Below, piece by piece: positions 1 to 20,836 of a stretch of DNA of 64,000 bases. Within the stretch, counting starts at the first letter, position 1. Every line of letters starts with the position of its first letter. The DNA lies in contig NC_136000.1 in NCBI RefSeq assembly GCF_048128805.1, forward strand, positions 18,754,446 through 18,818,445, written 5' to 3'. The notes beneath the pieces were generated by a model. The model made no database searches. It saw only the letters and a list, made by a program, of their open reading frames with translations, and was not told the DNA's origin. Position numbers and translations under genes: made by a program. This stretch comes from Centroberyx gerrardi. Lineage: Eukaryota > Chordata > Actinopteri > Beryciformes > Berycidae.

Positions 1-24
1 TTTTAATGAGAATAAAAATATAAC

Positions 25-140
25 TTAATGCTTTTCTGAGAATATAATAGATTTTTGTTTATACTGGTGGTTGTTTGCCTCATGCTGATCACCAACTGGA
101 GGTCATATACCCATCTTTTTATTTATCACTACATCACTGG
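25..140 (+). repeat. Dispersed repeat, copy 1
   Basis: GAATATAATAGATTTTTGTT, then ACTGGTGG.TGT.TGCCT.ATG and CTGGAGGTCAT, recur in the same order and orientation at 52449-52560 with moderate divergence. The family is unidentified. Confidence 0.6.
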
Positions 141-689
141 GTCTTTTACTATGCGACAGCACATACAGCACTACCAGTGTGGTCCTGTTTACTACCTAAA
201 TGCAGATGGTAAAAAGAAACTTCATGGCTTACACGCAAGAGTGGCCCCTGAAGCTTAACACACCTTTACGCCTCCTGACCGTCACTGTTTTCACGGACCA
301 GTGGTTTGTGTTGATGTGTATGGGGGATGCAAGCCACAGTGCGTCACACTTTAAGATATTTACTGTGTGATGAGTCCATCAGTGAAAAAGTATGTTCACT
401 GTGTTTTAGTGGCTGTGGAAAAAGATATAATTGGTACCACTACCTCCACTTAGGGTCTTCAACTCTCGTTATGTTGGTCGCCATTACATAATTTCTATGA
501 TGACATAAATCCATGTCAAACAGAGAATGACAAATCCTTTTGTTGTCATTACTTTTTCATGGCTGCATGGCTTTGCGAAGCGGCTGAAGTAAAATTTCAT
601 TCAATATTTAACACATAAAGTCAAGAGCTGCTCCAGCAAATCTACAGAAGATGACAGTCCCTCTTACTGCCACTCTTAACCGTGCCTTT

Positions 690-691
<2 letters not shown>

Positions 692-731
<40 letters not shown>
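692..731. repeat. (TG)n microsatellite
   Basis: About 20 uninterrupted TG units in the 3' flank of gnai1. Confidence 0.95.
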
Positions 732-734
<3 letters not shown>

Positions 735-1156
735 CTATCCACATTGCTCCATTATAAGGACATGCATGTGCTTTTGTAGCGTCTGTGAGTATCTTCCCAA
801 ACAACATTACTTTACACAACCCATAAATCCCAATGCATTTTCAAACTGTAAATAATCCATGAACATGGATGGATCCTCTTTGAATGTCACTTTATTTACT
901 TCAGTCTCTCAGCAAATAGGTCAAAGGTTCTGGTAAGAGCAGAAGATTTTAATGCTAAATCTAAGCAGATGATGCAGACTAGATGATGATTAGAGACTAA
1001 CTCCCACAGCGAAGAGAGACTACTGGTATAATCCAGAAAACTGGCTGGATTAGGAGATTATAAACCCGAGAGGAAATGAGATCCTGCTTTGCTGTGTTTA
1101 CGCCTCTGCTGGTGCATGTCAGAACTGCAGTCTCCAGAGAGGAGGGATGGGTAGAT

Positions 1157-1367
1157 CAGGGACAGGCAACCGAGTGCAACAAAGGGCCAAGAGAGAGACT
1201 ATGAGGGTTTTCATTCCAACCAAACACTGCAGCAGGTGATTTCACTCATTAGTTCCTGCTCTCTGGTTGAACTCGTGCTAATCAGTGAAATCAGCAGGTG
1301 TCGTCTTTGATTGGAGTGAAAACCTGCAGGCTCTCGGCCCTGCGTGGCACGCGGCTGCCTGTCCCTG
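1157..1367. mobile_element. MITE-like foldback element, about 211 bp, terminal inverted repeats of about 37 bp
   Basis: The left end CAGGGACAGGCAACCGAGTG matches the reversed right end CAGGGACAGGCAGCCGCGTG. The similarity continues inward as GGGCCAAGAG against GGGCCGAGAG. There is no room for a transposase. No convincing target-site duplication was seen. Such elements are non-autonomous DNA transposons. Confidence 0.75.
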
Positions 1368-1996
1368 GGGCCGCTTTTTGTTACCCCAGATAAGATGTAT
1401 TTTATGTGTGCACAGGAGAGGCTAAATCAGACACTAAATACCTGTCCTGCACACATCACTCTATATCTGGCTCAATGCGCCTCATTATTTTGGACCTTTC
1501 TTTTGTGGATAGAAGTAGGACTAGAACAAACAAACAAAAAAAAAAACATCTTTGTCAAAGCTTTGTGCTGGAGCATCTAAATTTGGAGCCACTTGAAACA
1601 CCTTGCCACCACTTACAGATTTTCTCTTGACAAGATTCAGTGTAGCAATAACTCTCAGTATCTAGGGGGCACTAATACACGTGGACAGGCTCAGTGTTTG
1701 GGGGAGGAGTGCTAACATGACCTCTTGGTAGCGCTGTAATGAAGTTTTTCGGTCGGAGTGTCATTACGGTGTCTGATGGCCTGGAGGGAAAGGGGCTGCA
1801 ACAGCATCGCCTGCTTAGCTTTGCTCTTTTTCCTCTAAAAGCCGTGAGCTTGATAAGCTATGACAACGCCATCAAGCCTCTCACTTTCTGCCAGAATGTT
1901 CATGATTGAAACAAAACAGTATTTGCTATGAAGTGTGATTCTGCACTCCCAAAGTATCCATCCAAGTTTTCTCAGATTGTCTGTGCGTGTGTGTTA

Positions 1997-2000
<4 letters not shown>

Positions 2001-2063
<63 letters not shown>
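2001..2063. repeat. (GT)n microsatellite
   Basis: About 31 uninterrupted units. A (CA)n tract of opposite polarity follows at 2369-2401, so the two could pair in a single strand. Confidence 0.95.
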
Positions 2064-2064
<1 letters not shown>

Positions 2065-2366
2065 CAGACAGACAGAGGGAGGGGACGGGGGAGAGAACCA
2101 GGGAAAGGATATTACTTTATATCATCATTACAGGCAGGATGTCTGTATAATGAGCATTCTAAAACAGACTGCCAACAACAGAAGGCAAAAAAACAATAAC
2201 ACGAGGCAGACTGCGCACTCAGAGGGGGAATTTCAATACAGCTTATATGGATTTAGCTCAGTGCCTCCCTCATTGACTCTGTGCTTTGCGTATTTGCTGT
2301 TAGGGTGAAATGCAAACCAAGTTGTTTTTATTGCTTGGGCAGAGACGGGGAGGGAGTGGGGTCACC

Positions 2367-2368
<2 letters not shown>

Positions 2369-2401
<33 letters not shown>
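2369..2401. repeat. (CA)n microsatellite
   Basis: About 16 CA units, 300 bases after the (GT)n tract at 2001-2063. Confidence 0.95.
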
Positions 2402-2405
<4 letters not shown>

Positions 2406-2836
2406 GGTGCCTCTCAACAGGGTGAACGGACTTCCTCTCCTCTTATCTTCATTTTATCCACTGATGTGCAAGAGCTAGAAAGGTGAAAAGAGATCGCTGA
2501 CAGATATATCAACTATCATCTATCATCTCAAGAGACAGCAATAATGTTTGGGAGACACATTAAACGCTGAGATGAAATCTCACTGGTGTTCTGGTATTGT
2601 CAGTGAAATCCTGGCTGTGCTGCACTGGGCTGCAGCAGCGAATCAAAGTTTCAAACATGCATGGATGCACTGAGTAGACTAACACACAAACAAACATGCA
2701 CACAAACATACAGTATATGAATGCATTCACATGTACACACACACACACACATTCACAGGTTAAGGATGTAGAGTGAGTTCATTAGACTATACAGCTAAAT
2801 TGCTTTGGCATTTTCTCTAAGCACACAATGAGATCT

Positions 2837-3212
2837 ACACAGAAAAATAAACGTGTGAAATGGAACTGAAAATGGTTCCTTTGAGTGATGCGATAGAAGA
2901 ACCATTTCTGGTTCCACAAAGAACCTTTCAAGAACCTTTTAATATCCCAAAGAAGGTTCTTAATTCTTAGTTATTGGATGGTGGGTGATGGCATAAATGT
3001 GGAAAATAACCAAACCAGTCCATAGTATATATCGTGCAATCGCAAATGAGGGCAATTACATACATACAAGGGCAGATAAACAAAAACACTGTCTAAGCAA
3101 AGGAGTGCAGAAATGGTTCTTTAAAGAACCTTGAATCTTTGTGGAACCAGAAATGTTCTTCTATGGCATCACTCCGAAGAACCATTTTCAACACGTTTAT
3201 TTTTCTGTGTGT
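2837..3212. mobile_element. Foldback DNA element with inverted repeats of about 90 bp
   Basis: The left arm begins ACACAGAAAAATAAACGTGT and continues GAAAATGGTTC, then GAGTGATGC.ATAGAAGAAC, then TTTCTGGTTCCACAAAG. The right arm (about 3100-3212) is its reverse complement with few changes. The centre is unrelated. The structure fits a non-autonomous DNA transposon, perhaps Tc1/mariner-like given the adjacent TA. Confidence 0.8.
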
Positions 3213-5883
3213 AATTATGAAGTAAACTTTGTGATGTGGAGCATACCTGTAAAACATTACTCCTCTCCAGGCCACACCCACCTCTAAACCACACAGACAG
3301 ACATCCATGGACACATAAATGCTCAGTCAGTCCATCAAGCCACAGATCAAAAACTAGCTGGTCATTACACACACAAGTTTTCAAAGACTTGCTTTTGACA
3401 AGATGTGGGTCAGATTGGATTCCTTATGCTTTGACTCACTGGTGAACTGCAGTCAGCTCTGATGTGGCGTTTGATCATCACCATTAGCATCATTATCTCC
3501 CTTTCTCATTCTCTCCTCTTTCCTCAACTTTCCTATTACCTTGGTTGGTTTTGAGGAGGCTTCATATCCCCGGTGTTTGATCTCCCTGGGAGGGCTTTGG
3601 GGATTAGCTAAATGACTCCACAGTTAGCTTTTAAATCACACAATGCTTCCTAAAATAGTGTCCTCTCGGCTAATGCCAAATCATTGTGCTTGAGCGGTGA
3701 TGGCTTAGCTGAGACTGCAAGACAGAAGTCTGCTTTGGCACTATTGTGACCCATTTGTGAACGTTAGTTGCCACCATTATGGTGTCTGTGGAATATATTA
3801 ATATAAAAATGACTGGAATGTGACAGTTGTTCTTATAATCCTATCACCGTCCCATTGTTGTGGAGCCGTCATTCTGACTCTCTTCCTTTACCGGATGATC
3901 TTCTCATGAATATTGGAAAGAATTCTGCACTACAGTCATTTCAATTTTAGCTTTAAAATCACACACAGCTCAGTAGAAAATCACTCTCATTCTAGCTCTG
4001 GATTTATTAGTGCTAATCTTAGAGGGATTGTAATAGAGGTTTTGTATACAAGGCCAATATGTCTTTCTGAAGGAAGATCCATGTTAACCATCTTAAATTG
4101 GTGAGATTTTCCCCAATTGTCTCCTTTACTACAATCAAGCAGACATCAATTTGATGGTCATCACGTGCAATTATCCCTTGTGTCCACTAGAGGGACCCAT
4201 ACATTATTTAATACTATATATTTAATACTTTTATTGTAAACAAATCTGTCAGATCCCAGTAACATGTTGCATCAAAGCATGTTCTTAAATTCTTAGTTAG
4301 TTGCTCTCAAGAAAACATAAACCTTTTCTGTGTAAGTTTTGAATTTTCTCACTGTTAAGGAGACTATGAATGATGACATCGAGGCTTAAGAGGGACTAAT
4401 TACAACTAACTACAAAGAAGACAGGCCCACAATTTGTACAAGAGAATAATGAGCAAATGGTCTCATTATCTTTCTGGTCACTTTCTATTCACAGTGTATT
4501 ATAAAGTTGTGGCTCACTCCTCCATTTTCAAACACTGCAAAAAAAACACACAAAAAACCCCAGAAAAGGTGTTTGTTGCAAAGGATGCCATGGTTTCACC
4601 ATAACAACTCTTTTATTAGCAAAATCATGGAAATTAGTCCACTAATGTCCCCATCCAATGGAAACAGAAGGGTGGGGTCTTAGGGGGATATGTAACCTGA
4701 AACCATTACAGATCATAATCAATAACAGTGCGCTTGTACTCAGCCACTTCTGACAATCTATGCACTGAACATAGACAGTATGGTCCTGTTGTCTGCTACA
4801 AGGCCGTCATTGACATCCTCTTTTCAAAGCGTCTCTTGGTTCATGATTTGGAGTAGGAATGTTTCCGTCGGTAGCGGCACACCAACAATGTGCGCACATT
4901 AATTAGAGAGAGTAGCTTTTTTTTGGTCACTTAAAAAAAATAAAACTTTGAAAGAGGATGACAAGTAGAGGAAAAAAAAGTCCCTTTGATTTATATTGTG
5001 CACACACCCACACAACATGCATGCCAAATCACTCATACACAGGCTTTCGGTCCCATTCAAAACAAAGCTTTCGCTCGCAGCTCATACACAGCCACACATC
5101 CGGAAAAGGCTTCCACACAGCTCTCACAGTATGTCAGAGTCAGAGTGAGTTGGTCTATAGAGAGTGAGTTGGTCTTGCTTGGTTTGTCCACGGAGGCAAA
5201 AATTCTGTGATGTTGACGTCATCATGGAAAAAAGATCACATGGGCTGGGGGAGTTTGGGAGCGAGTTCAATGATAACATCTACATAGATCTAATATCTAA
5301 GTCAACAAAAACAAAACACTGCAACTAAGGCATGCAAGGCACAAGTACCTACAAACAGAAGACAAAAAGGTGTTCATTTCTTTCAAAGAAAAAGACAAAA
5401 AATAAATGCAAAGGCCCCCTTTTTCATATAAAAATTCAAAATAAAAATGATAGGTAAAACAAGCACATTTTAAAAACAGTGAAAAATCCCCCGCCATAGT
5501 GACAGTTGTACAAATATTTTACACAAATGTTTTTTTCTACACACCGCCTTTAAAACTTTTAGAGATCAACATAAGTTAAGAAGAGGTTAAAAGTGACATT
5601 CTCAACAGTGTCCATGCAGAGTTCCCTCCAGTCACAGACTCCCCGCCAATAAAGTCACTTGCAAGCTGGCCGCCGCGCTGCCTGAGCAGAAAGAGAGGAA
5701 AACAGCCGAGAAACCATGATTAGAGGAGATAAAACAAGTCATTGGCCACAGTTCACAGTTTGATTCTGCTGATAGAAGACAGATACAAACAGTACTTCAA
5801 AATTCCTAACCAAAGCTGGGAACTTTACCCCAAATTAAACACAACTCCACAGTATTTACAGCAAACATAGAGCAGACATTACC

Positions 5884-13410
<7,527 letters not shown>

Positions 13411-13754
13411 CTTGTAGCTGACCTCCGAAATAACAACAATACAGACCAAACACAACTTAACTACGAGTGTAACGACATGCAAAGGCTACCGAGCTAGCAT
13501 CAAGTGAGGAGGAGGCAGTCTCCCGAAGACTTGAGATTCAAACACGCCCTTGCCTCGCACTCGACAGCTCGTTATTTTCACGACAAGACTTCTTTTTCTA
13601 AACCAGAAAAGCAAGGCGCTCGCGCTAGCTGGCTTTTCGAGTTGTGTTTATATCGCCCTAGAGAGTCTAGCACCCTCAATATCATTCAGAAATTCAAAAA
13701 ACAAATGGGGTAGACTGCATCTCCGTTTGTGGAAGGGTTTTGGGTTTGAGGTGT

Positions 13755-13810
13755 TGGATTGGTCGCTTCCTGTTCTTCGCACATACCTGTGATCTGCGCA
13801 TGCGTGACAG
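13755..13810 (-). promoter_or_regulatory. Probable gnai1 promoter motifs (NRF1-, ETS- and CCAAT-like)
   Basis: About 350-400 bases upstream of the gnai1 start codon lie a CCAAT box read on the minus strand (13758-13762), an ETS-type GGAAG core (about 13765-13773, minus) and TGCGCATGCGTG (13795-13806), close to the NRF1 consensus. This combination is typical of TATA-less vertebrate promoters. The transcription start is not visible and would lie between here and 13410. Confidence 0.5.
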
Positions 13811-14282
13811 AGCAACAGGCTTTCGAAATTGTAGGCTTCTTTTTATTTCATGATCGGTGTCGTCGTAAGATAGTTCCTGAAGGTAGGCAAGGTAGGCTGG
13901 AAAAAAACAACATTCAAAACATGAGCTAAGTTGCCTTTGATCCTCTCATAGTTGTACAGCCATGGCTATCCCACTGTCCTGGGAAAATTGATGTTATGTT
14001 GACACAAACCACTGCCACTCATTTGTTGTAATCATTACTTTCACATCAGGACATTTTGGGAAAATTTTGGAATAATAATACAAACATTAAAACCCCCACT
14101 GCGCATTGAATGCAAACTGACTGCCCATTTGTAAAGTGGAATACACTTACTTTACCTTAAGCCTACTGAGGCAGAAATAAATTTAGTGTTTGCCTCCATA
14201 TTTGTATTGCAGCCTACTGTAAAACATAATTTTGATGTTGAGGAAATCAGTCAAGCAGATCAAAAGCATTAGATTATGGTTG

Positions 14283-14283
<1 letters not shown>

Positions 14284-14341
<58 letters not shown>
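14284..14341. repeat. (GT)n microsatellite
   Basis: About 29 uninterrupted units in the gnai1-chrm2 spacer. Confidence 0.95.
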
Positions 14342-14344
<3 letters not shown>

Positions 14345-14845
14345 AACCCCTGTGTGGGAGAGAGAAATGAAGTGATTGCATATTTCATCTATGGTGTCAG
14401 TGTTGATTTGCATCGCAAGCGTCTGTCATGAGTTGTCAGTGCCCAGTAGCATGTCTGTATTCGCAACACAGACATAAAGCTCAAATAGTGAGACTTTAAT
14501 ACCAAGAGGTTCAGCTATTTGGGAATCTGGAGTATAAGTCATCAAAAAATAGCATAAATAAATAAATAACCAAATAAATAAATGAGAAAGCAGACAGCAG
14601 AAAAGGAGAATTAAGTTGCTTCGATTTTTTCCTCTAACCACTATTCTGCCTGAATGTCTTTGATTTTCATCCCCTCACAATTTGAAAATATCCATAAAAA
14701 TGCTAAACTTTGTTCAAGGTAATCAATGCAATGTCATTTCGAAAACTATTTATACGTAGTTTACAGTGAGGGCAGTGAAACCTTTATGTACAAAATCTGT
14801 AAAAACAAATGCATACTAAATAAAAGGATTGGATTTTGAGAAATA

Positions 14846-15310
14846 ATAACCATAACTTTATTTTTATAGCAAAAAAAAATCAAAGTTTACAAAGTGCTTC
14901 ACAATCAAGACAGACAAAAGATATAGAAAACAAAACTGGACAGAAAAAGAAGAGGACAGTCATCAAAACAAAGAAGCAATAGTGGAAAAGAAACATCCAT
15001 TCCTTACATAAAAGCATATCTGTAGAAATAGGTCTTTAAAAGTGATTTAAACAACACTGAGTCCAGAGACTAGGTGCTCTGATGGCAAAGACCTGGTCTC
15101 CTTTAGTGTAGATTCAGGAAGCCCCATGCAGATGCATTCAGGCTCACAAAGGGTTAAAATGTCAGAGATATACAGTAACTGGGAGTCAACCGTATCTGTG
15201 CTTTAAAAGTGAAAAATCTTTAAAAACTCCCCTTTTATAGCGAATAAGGGTTAAAACCTGTGGTCAGGCTTTCTCTCTGACCACATCCAGGAATTCAAAT
15301 GACTGGTGTC
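14846..15310 (+). repeat. Longer copy of the same interspersed repeat family
   Basis: Starts AATAATAACCATAACTTTAT, then TTTACAAAGTGCTTCACAAT, and continues through GTAGAAATAGGTCTTTAAAA and GACTAGGTGCTCTGATGGCA. It is non-coding in all frames. The opening matches the fragment at 8299-8375. Family assignment would need a repeat library. Confidence 0.5.
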
Positions 15311-16152
15311 TGATCATTGTCTGATTCAACTTTACGCACCTGAAATCTGAATGAACAGAACATGCATATATATAATTTCTAAACAATGCGACTGTACATG
15401 TCAAGTTTACATGAATAAGCTGTAATAAGTGTGGTGTGTATTATATGAGTCACATAATTTGCATTGACTGTATTATTGATGCTTACACAGATAAAGACTT
15501 GGAGATAAACATGGAGATAAATTCCATCTATCCATATTTCCACCTATATTCACATTTTCTAATTGTCTTGATATTGATTTTACAGCTTATATCAGCTTGA
15601 CCTTAAGTGAACCAGTCATATTCTCAGTGGTTATATGTATAAACGGGATGGGGAAGGGCGGAGATGTGGTCATAATTCACCTCCTCACTTTACATGGTAT
15701 TTCCATTGCAGATGGTCCCTGCATCATGCAAACCAGAGCCAATTTTTCCAATCCATTCTAAGCACACATGGAGAGATTTTCCTATGCATGTACAACAAGT
15801 GAGGGTGAACAGGAAAGGGCATGGGGTCATCAGAGCTGGGGCTGCCAACAAAATGTTTCTCTGACAATCACTATTTTCACAAAACAGCCTAGTCAGGAGG
15901 CGTTTTCAAAGGATGATGTTTTATTTCTTAGTGAGGGTCAAATAAAAATATAGAGGCACTCTGTGTTGCCATGGCACAATTATGTCAGCGCACCACCAAG
16001 CAACAGGATATGTTTTGTCTCATTCAAGTAATGTAGCCTCAGTAGACTGTGTGTGAGATGAATGGAGAAATGGCAGAGCAGCTCGTTAGCACTCTGATGC
16101 TCATTAAGTTCCACAGAGATCAGGGCCTCCAAGTGGGACTTATTAGCTTGTT

Positions 16153-16194
16153 AGTGTGTGAGTGAGTGAGTGAGTGAGTGAGTGAGTGTGTGTG
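16153..16194. repeat. (GTGA)n microsatellite
   Basis: Seven GTGA/GAGT units flanked by short GT runs. Confidence 0.9.
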
Positions 16195-19100
16195 ATTTAC
16201 AACCCCTATAGGGCCCAGAGCTAGCCGCTAAAAAATTAATTTGTCTTATGTTATCATGTCATCCTGTGAGCTTCGTACGTCACTCCGCTACATACAAAGT
16301 CTTTGGTCTTTGGTTGACAAAATGATGACACTCACAGACTGGATCATCTATATTTTAAGGATACTGAATGATAAAACTCTGGTAATATTTAAAATGGATA
16401 AATAGCGCCTTAGAATAGAAACTCTTCATTTCCTCTGTGCCACATCATAAAAGTGTCCGCCAAATGGCATATGTCTGTTACATAAATCAAATTAAAACAT
16501 GAAATATGCCAGCTCTCTGTGGATGCCCCATTCAATGACAAAATACTGCCGCTTAGTGGCAGTCTCATCGGTCTCCACTTATTTCTAATAATAAAAACTT
16601 GTATTGTCCTGTAATTGCACTCATTTATTTGATTAGTGAATTTGGCTTGCAACAGGTTGGTGTAAGTTTGTGTCTAAGTTTTATTCAGGGCATTTGGTGT
16701 CCAGAAAGGATTTAGTAGTTATCGATTTTTGATGTTTGGTTCCTTTAATCCATGTCATGGCCAGTCAGTCTCATGTAGCTTTAATCTGCCTTTTACTTTG
16801 CCACACATGAGGCTCTAAAAAACAAATTTCACTCCTTTAATATAAGCCACAGTGGACAGAAAGTGCTCTACATTACAGTCATGTGCAGGACTGTAGAGCA
16901 GAGCCAGACGTTGGTCCTCCAGATGGCAGTAGAGTCATGAAGCAGCCAATCAGTGGGGGACAGAGACTTGACAACTGGTAACCAGTCGCTGAAGAGCTGC
17001 TGGGGATCTTGAAGCAAAGGGCAGTGGTTTGAGATTACAGGATGACTGCATTTTTCAGATGGTTCTTACTGTCTGTGGTAATAGTCATGTACAGAAGCAA
17101 ACTTACCCATACATGTCAAGTGAATGGGAGTCATCATCGGTGAAACACGACATGTCTCTAATTTTTGGCAAAATTATCGTTTATTACAAGAAAACAGCTG
17201 TTTTAGCTGTATGGTTGTCTAACATAATATGTCCACGAACAGCCAGATCATACATGTTGATTTCACCTGAGCTATAAATCAATAATTCCCAAAGTGACTT
17301 CAATGGACCACTTGGAGCCCTTGAGAGGGTCTCAGTGGATCCTCTGCAAAATTAAACATTTCACTATTATTTCATTCATAAAAACTTAGAACATTAAGAT
17401 AATTTATAAGAATGTCTATTTTGATCATCTCCATTATCTGTCCACCTACAGGGCAAAGTTACAGTTTTGTGCCAAATCATATCTAACAGCAAAAGTCTTC
17501 TCAGTTAGGGAAGCTGTGGGTGAAAATCTTAAGAAAATGGGGATCTGTGGCCTAATATGTTTCCATTTGGGGTTCCTTGATATGATAACGTTTTGGAATA
17601 CTTTATAGCACTACTGCCATGTCAAATAACAACAGATATTATATTTTGCTAATAAGTTGCTATGTTTAGTGTTTTCTCATTCATAAATCACTGCGAAATG
17701 AGGAAATATGCCAATAGAGGGGTTATAGAAAGATATAAAGTGTAGTGCTGCTGATTGTTATCAAAATTAATCTGAAAATGACATATTTAGAGAAAATTCT
17801 CTATTGTTAATCTATAAAGAACGATTTGTATCATTTGTATCTTAAATGTTGTGTGTTCTCTAGTCATATTTATGTACATGTAATATCATAGTCACCATCA
17901 GAGGTAGTCGACCAGGGTCCAGGACGGACCATACAAAATGATAGATTATTTTTAATAATTCCTAAATCGGGCTTGTAATATCAGATTTTATCCTATAGGC
18001 CCTGGAACAGTTAAAGTGTCTCTGGGTAGACCATTACAGTAACATTATAGCCTATTAGTCCATGCTGCAATATTAAAGTTCTGCTCAGAGAAAAATAAAT
18101 CCAGAGAATGTGAGCAAAAGAAAACTTGCACTGTGACTGTTTCTTTCTCTCCCTCTGTCTTACACTGTCTTTCCTTTCCAGTGCAGTATAGCCATTCACT
18201 TGGCTAACAAGTATTGTGAGTAGTGGTCTTAAATTCCACAGCTTTGTTCATATACAGACGAGCCAGTTGATTGCAGAAAAGGTTATGCTGCGTCGTTAGA
18301 ACTGCTACATAGAGGGCTGTTGTTGTGTGTGTGGCCCCTCTGCATTCAAACAGCTGCTCTGGCTCAAACTGGATGACCTCATTTCCTTGCCACCTTGGGG
18401 CGTTGCTTCATATAGTGAAGTGGAGAGAGCTTCATTGTTCACCGTTTTTTATTCAAGCACAGAGTGATGGAGGGCAACTTTCAAAAGACGGGTGCACCGA
18501 GCGGTTCTTCTTACAATGCCAGCACAAGGAGAAACCTATGAATTTTTATTATTTGACAAGTACTTTTGGTGTGAGAATCTTGTGCTTGTATACTTGTGAG
18601 GGGTCAGCAAGGAGGAGAGCAAGTTAGCAAATACGTATAGAGAGGATAGAGGAAGAAAGGAAATGAGAGAGATAGAGGGGGGAGTGTGTGTGAAAGGGCA
18701 GTGTGTGTGTGAGGGGGTGATGGCTTTTATCACTCACGGTGGTTTACCATATTATAGATCATGTGCCCCCAAGCACCGCATCCTTTATGGTTTCTGTGTG
18801 TGTCCTGCCTTCCACCTCTGAAAACACATTCATTTCAGTGCATGAATGTATATATGCAGTAGTGCATGCTGGGCTTTTGAACGCAAGTCAGGCTGCATGT
18901 AACCCCACGGAGAAAGCCTATTGTGACCGACACTAGAAACAAAGGATATTGCCATAGCATGTTATGCTAAAACTGAAACCTTTTACCATCCCGCACACAT
19001 ACTGTATGTAGACACTACTTCAGTGCCTGTGTATGTAAACGTACATGTGATGTTACCATGCAAAGCAATTGCCAGTGGCCAACAGGACTAGGCACAATTG

Positions 19101-20431
19101 TAGGGAGCCTTATACATTCATTATCCAGTTTTAGACATTGGGCAGAAGAAATAGCATGATAATGATTCTCTACCTTTGTTTTGAAAACCAACTTTCAATC
19201 ATTAGAACTGAAATTTGCCACCATCCACAATACACATGTGGTTTTCCACATAAATAAAATCTTGACAGTGGACAACCCATCACATACTAATCTCCGTCTG
19301 CTGTTGTGCTAGATTGGCGTATACTCTTAAAAATGTCTAACTTCTCATTTGGCTGTCTCCGACACCAATCACTAATGCTAACTAGATTACGATGACAAAG
19401 ACCCTTTCAGCAATGTGAGGTCGCATTACATTTAACTTTATTTTACCAATCATCTGTTATGTATCCCCATTAACAGAGTCTAGCACAGTCTACATTATAT
19501 GATGTCTGTCTGTATGGGGTATATTCACACAGATTGAGTAATACTGCTAATATCCATTTGGTTTCACATATTGAGAATCACTGCAAAGAAGAATAATACA
19601 TACCGGAGTGCCATAGAAATGCCAGGAACCTCAAGGAGCCAGGAAAACCAAAAGGGCTTGATATCAAACACTCACATAGTGGAGATACAGTGTTATAGTA
19701 TCATATTTATTTGTTTTCAAGACAAATGGTAAAACAGCAGACATGATTGTTGTGGCCATGGATGCACCAAATACATTACAAATACATGCAGATACACCAG
19801 ATACATTTTTCTAAGACATAATCGTCCCCACATCAAGTTTTAAATAATGTGATATTAAATCATAGTGTTGGCTTACCCCGATTTCACAGACTATACAATC
19901 TGCAGTGTAATGTACAGAAGTCCTACATTGTTTACAACATCTGGTAAATCATTCAGTAGACCGGTGTTGACGTGATCCGTGAGATCAGATGGTTTAAGAC
20001 TAGACCAAGATAAGAGCCATAACTCATCTCATATTTTCCCATACCAAATCATGTTTACATGCCCTGCCGGGGATCTGTTTGATGGCATACTCTGCTTTTA
20101 TTTGTAATTGTCTTGTTGAGAGGGACCATTATTCTCTGTAGTAATTCCATCAAAGTAAGGTCATCCACCAACTGGGGCAGACTGCGTCACCAGTTTGGTT
20201 AAAAGGTCAAAACAACAGTCTTAAAGGTTAACGTCCCGCAGCAACAGAATAACAGTGGGACCCTTTCCTTTTGTCCTCTGTTTAATAGTGGTTTACCATT
20301 TCATTTCATGCCACAGCCACTCAAACTACCGCTCACTATAGCCTACAGCTTGCAACGCTGGAGAATATGGTGTGTGTTGTGTGTGTGTGTGTTTTGGAGA
20401 GTCCAGTGCTCTCCGTGGTCCTGAAACAAAC

Positions 20432-20433
<2 letters not shown>

Positions 20434-20487
<54 letters not shown>

Positions 20488-20593
20488 CTGTCTCTATTTG
20501 TCTCTCTGTCTGTCTCTCTCTCTTGTTTATTCAAATTTGCGACTAGCTCAATGGATACAACACAACCGCCCCTAATAGCCCCCTTGACCCCTC

Positions 20594-20631
<38 letters not shown>

Positions 20632-20636
20632 GTCTG

Positions 20637-20695
<59 letters not shown>
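20434..20695. repeat. Compound (CT)n-(CT)n-(CA)n microsatellite before the chrm2 5' exon
   Basis: Three long tracts in tandem: CT at 20434-20483, CT at 20596-20627 and CA at 20638-20694. The CA tract ends only a few bases before the proposed chrm2 first exon, so its length could affect the promoter. Confidence 0.9.
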
Positions 20696-20696
<1 letters not shown>

Positions 20697-20699
20697 GTT

Positions 20700-20836
20700 C
20701 TTGTCAGAGGAGGAGCGACGTTAACATCGGGTTACTTTCTGCTTCTCCTGCTGCTCCAGTGTGTCGACAGAGGTGAGAGTAATATGGACGAAACTAAAAG
20801 CGCGCACCCTCGTCCGCGTCGTTCCCAGCGGCCAAG
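20700..20836 (+). promoter_or_regulatory. chrm2: Probable chrm2 promoter and 5' non-coding exon
   Basis: Directly after a (CT)n/(CA)n tract the sequence becomes locally CpG-rich (GCGCGC and CGTCCGCGTCG near 20800-20825) and ends at a near-consensus donor, CCAAG|GTAAGA, at 20836. A strong acceptor, TTGTCATTGCCAG, at 24971-24983 lies 66 bases before the chrm2 ATG. Together they suggest a non-coding first exon spliced across about 4.1 kb. The exon 5' end and its use are inferred. Confidence 0.45.

Larger units (their letters stand above)
1..5883. other. gnai1 3' flank, no separate gene seen
   Basis: AT-rich DNA with the repeats listed above. The part nearest 5883 must contain the gnai1 3' UTR. 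A minus-strand AATAAA (plus TTTATT at about 4612) is a possible end, but none is convincing. All open frames here are short, lack conserved motifs and often run through (CA)n tracts. Confidence 0.6.
13811..20433. other. gnai1-chrm2 spacer, no gene seen
   Basis: About 6.6 kb between divergently transcribed genes. It holds the interspersed repeat at 14846-15310 and two microsatellites; the rest is unremarkable AT-rich sequence. Regulatory elements are plausible but not identifiable by eye. Confidence 0.6.

Noticed and set aside
1928-2308. Open frames with long runs of alternating Cys-Val
   Set aside because: They are translations of (GT)n microsatellites; similar Cys-Val or Thr-His frames recur at every CA/GT tract.
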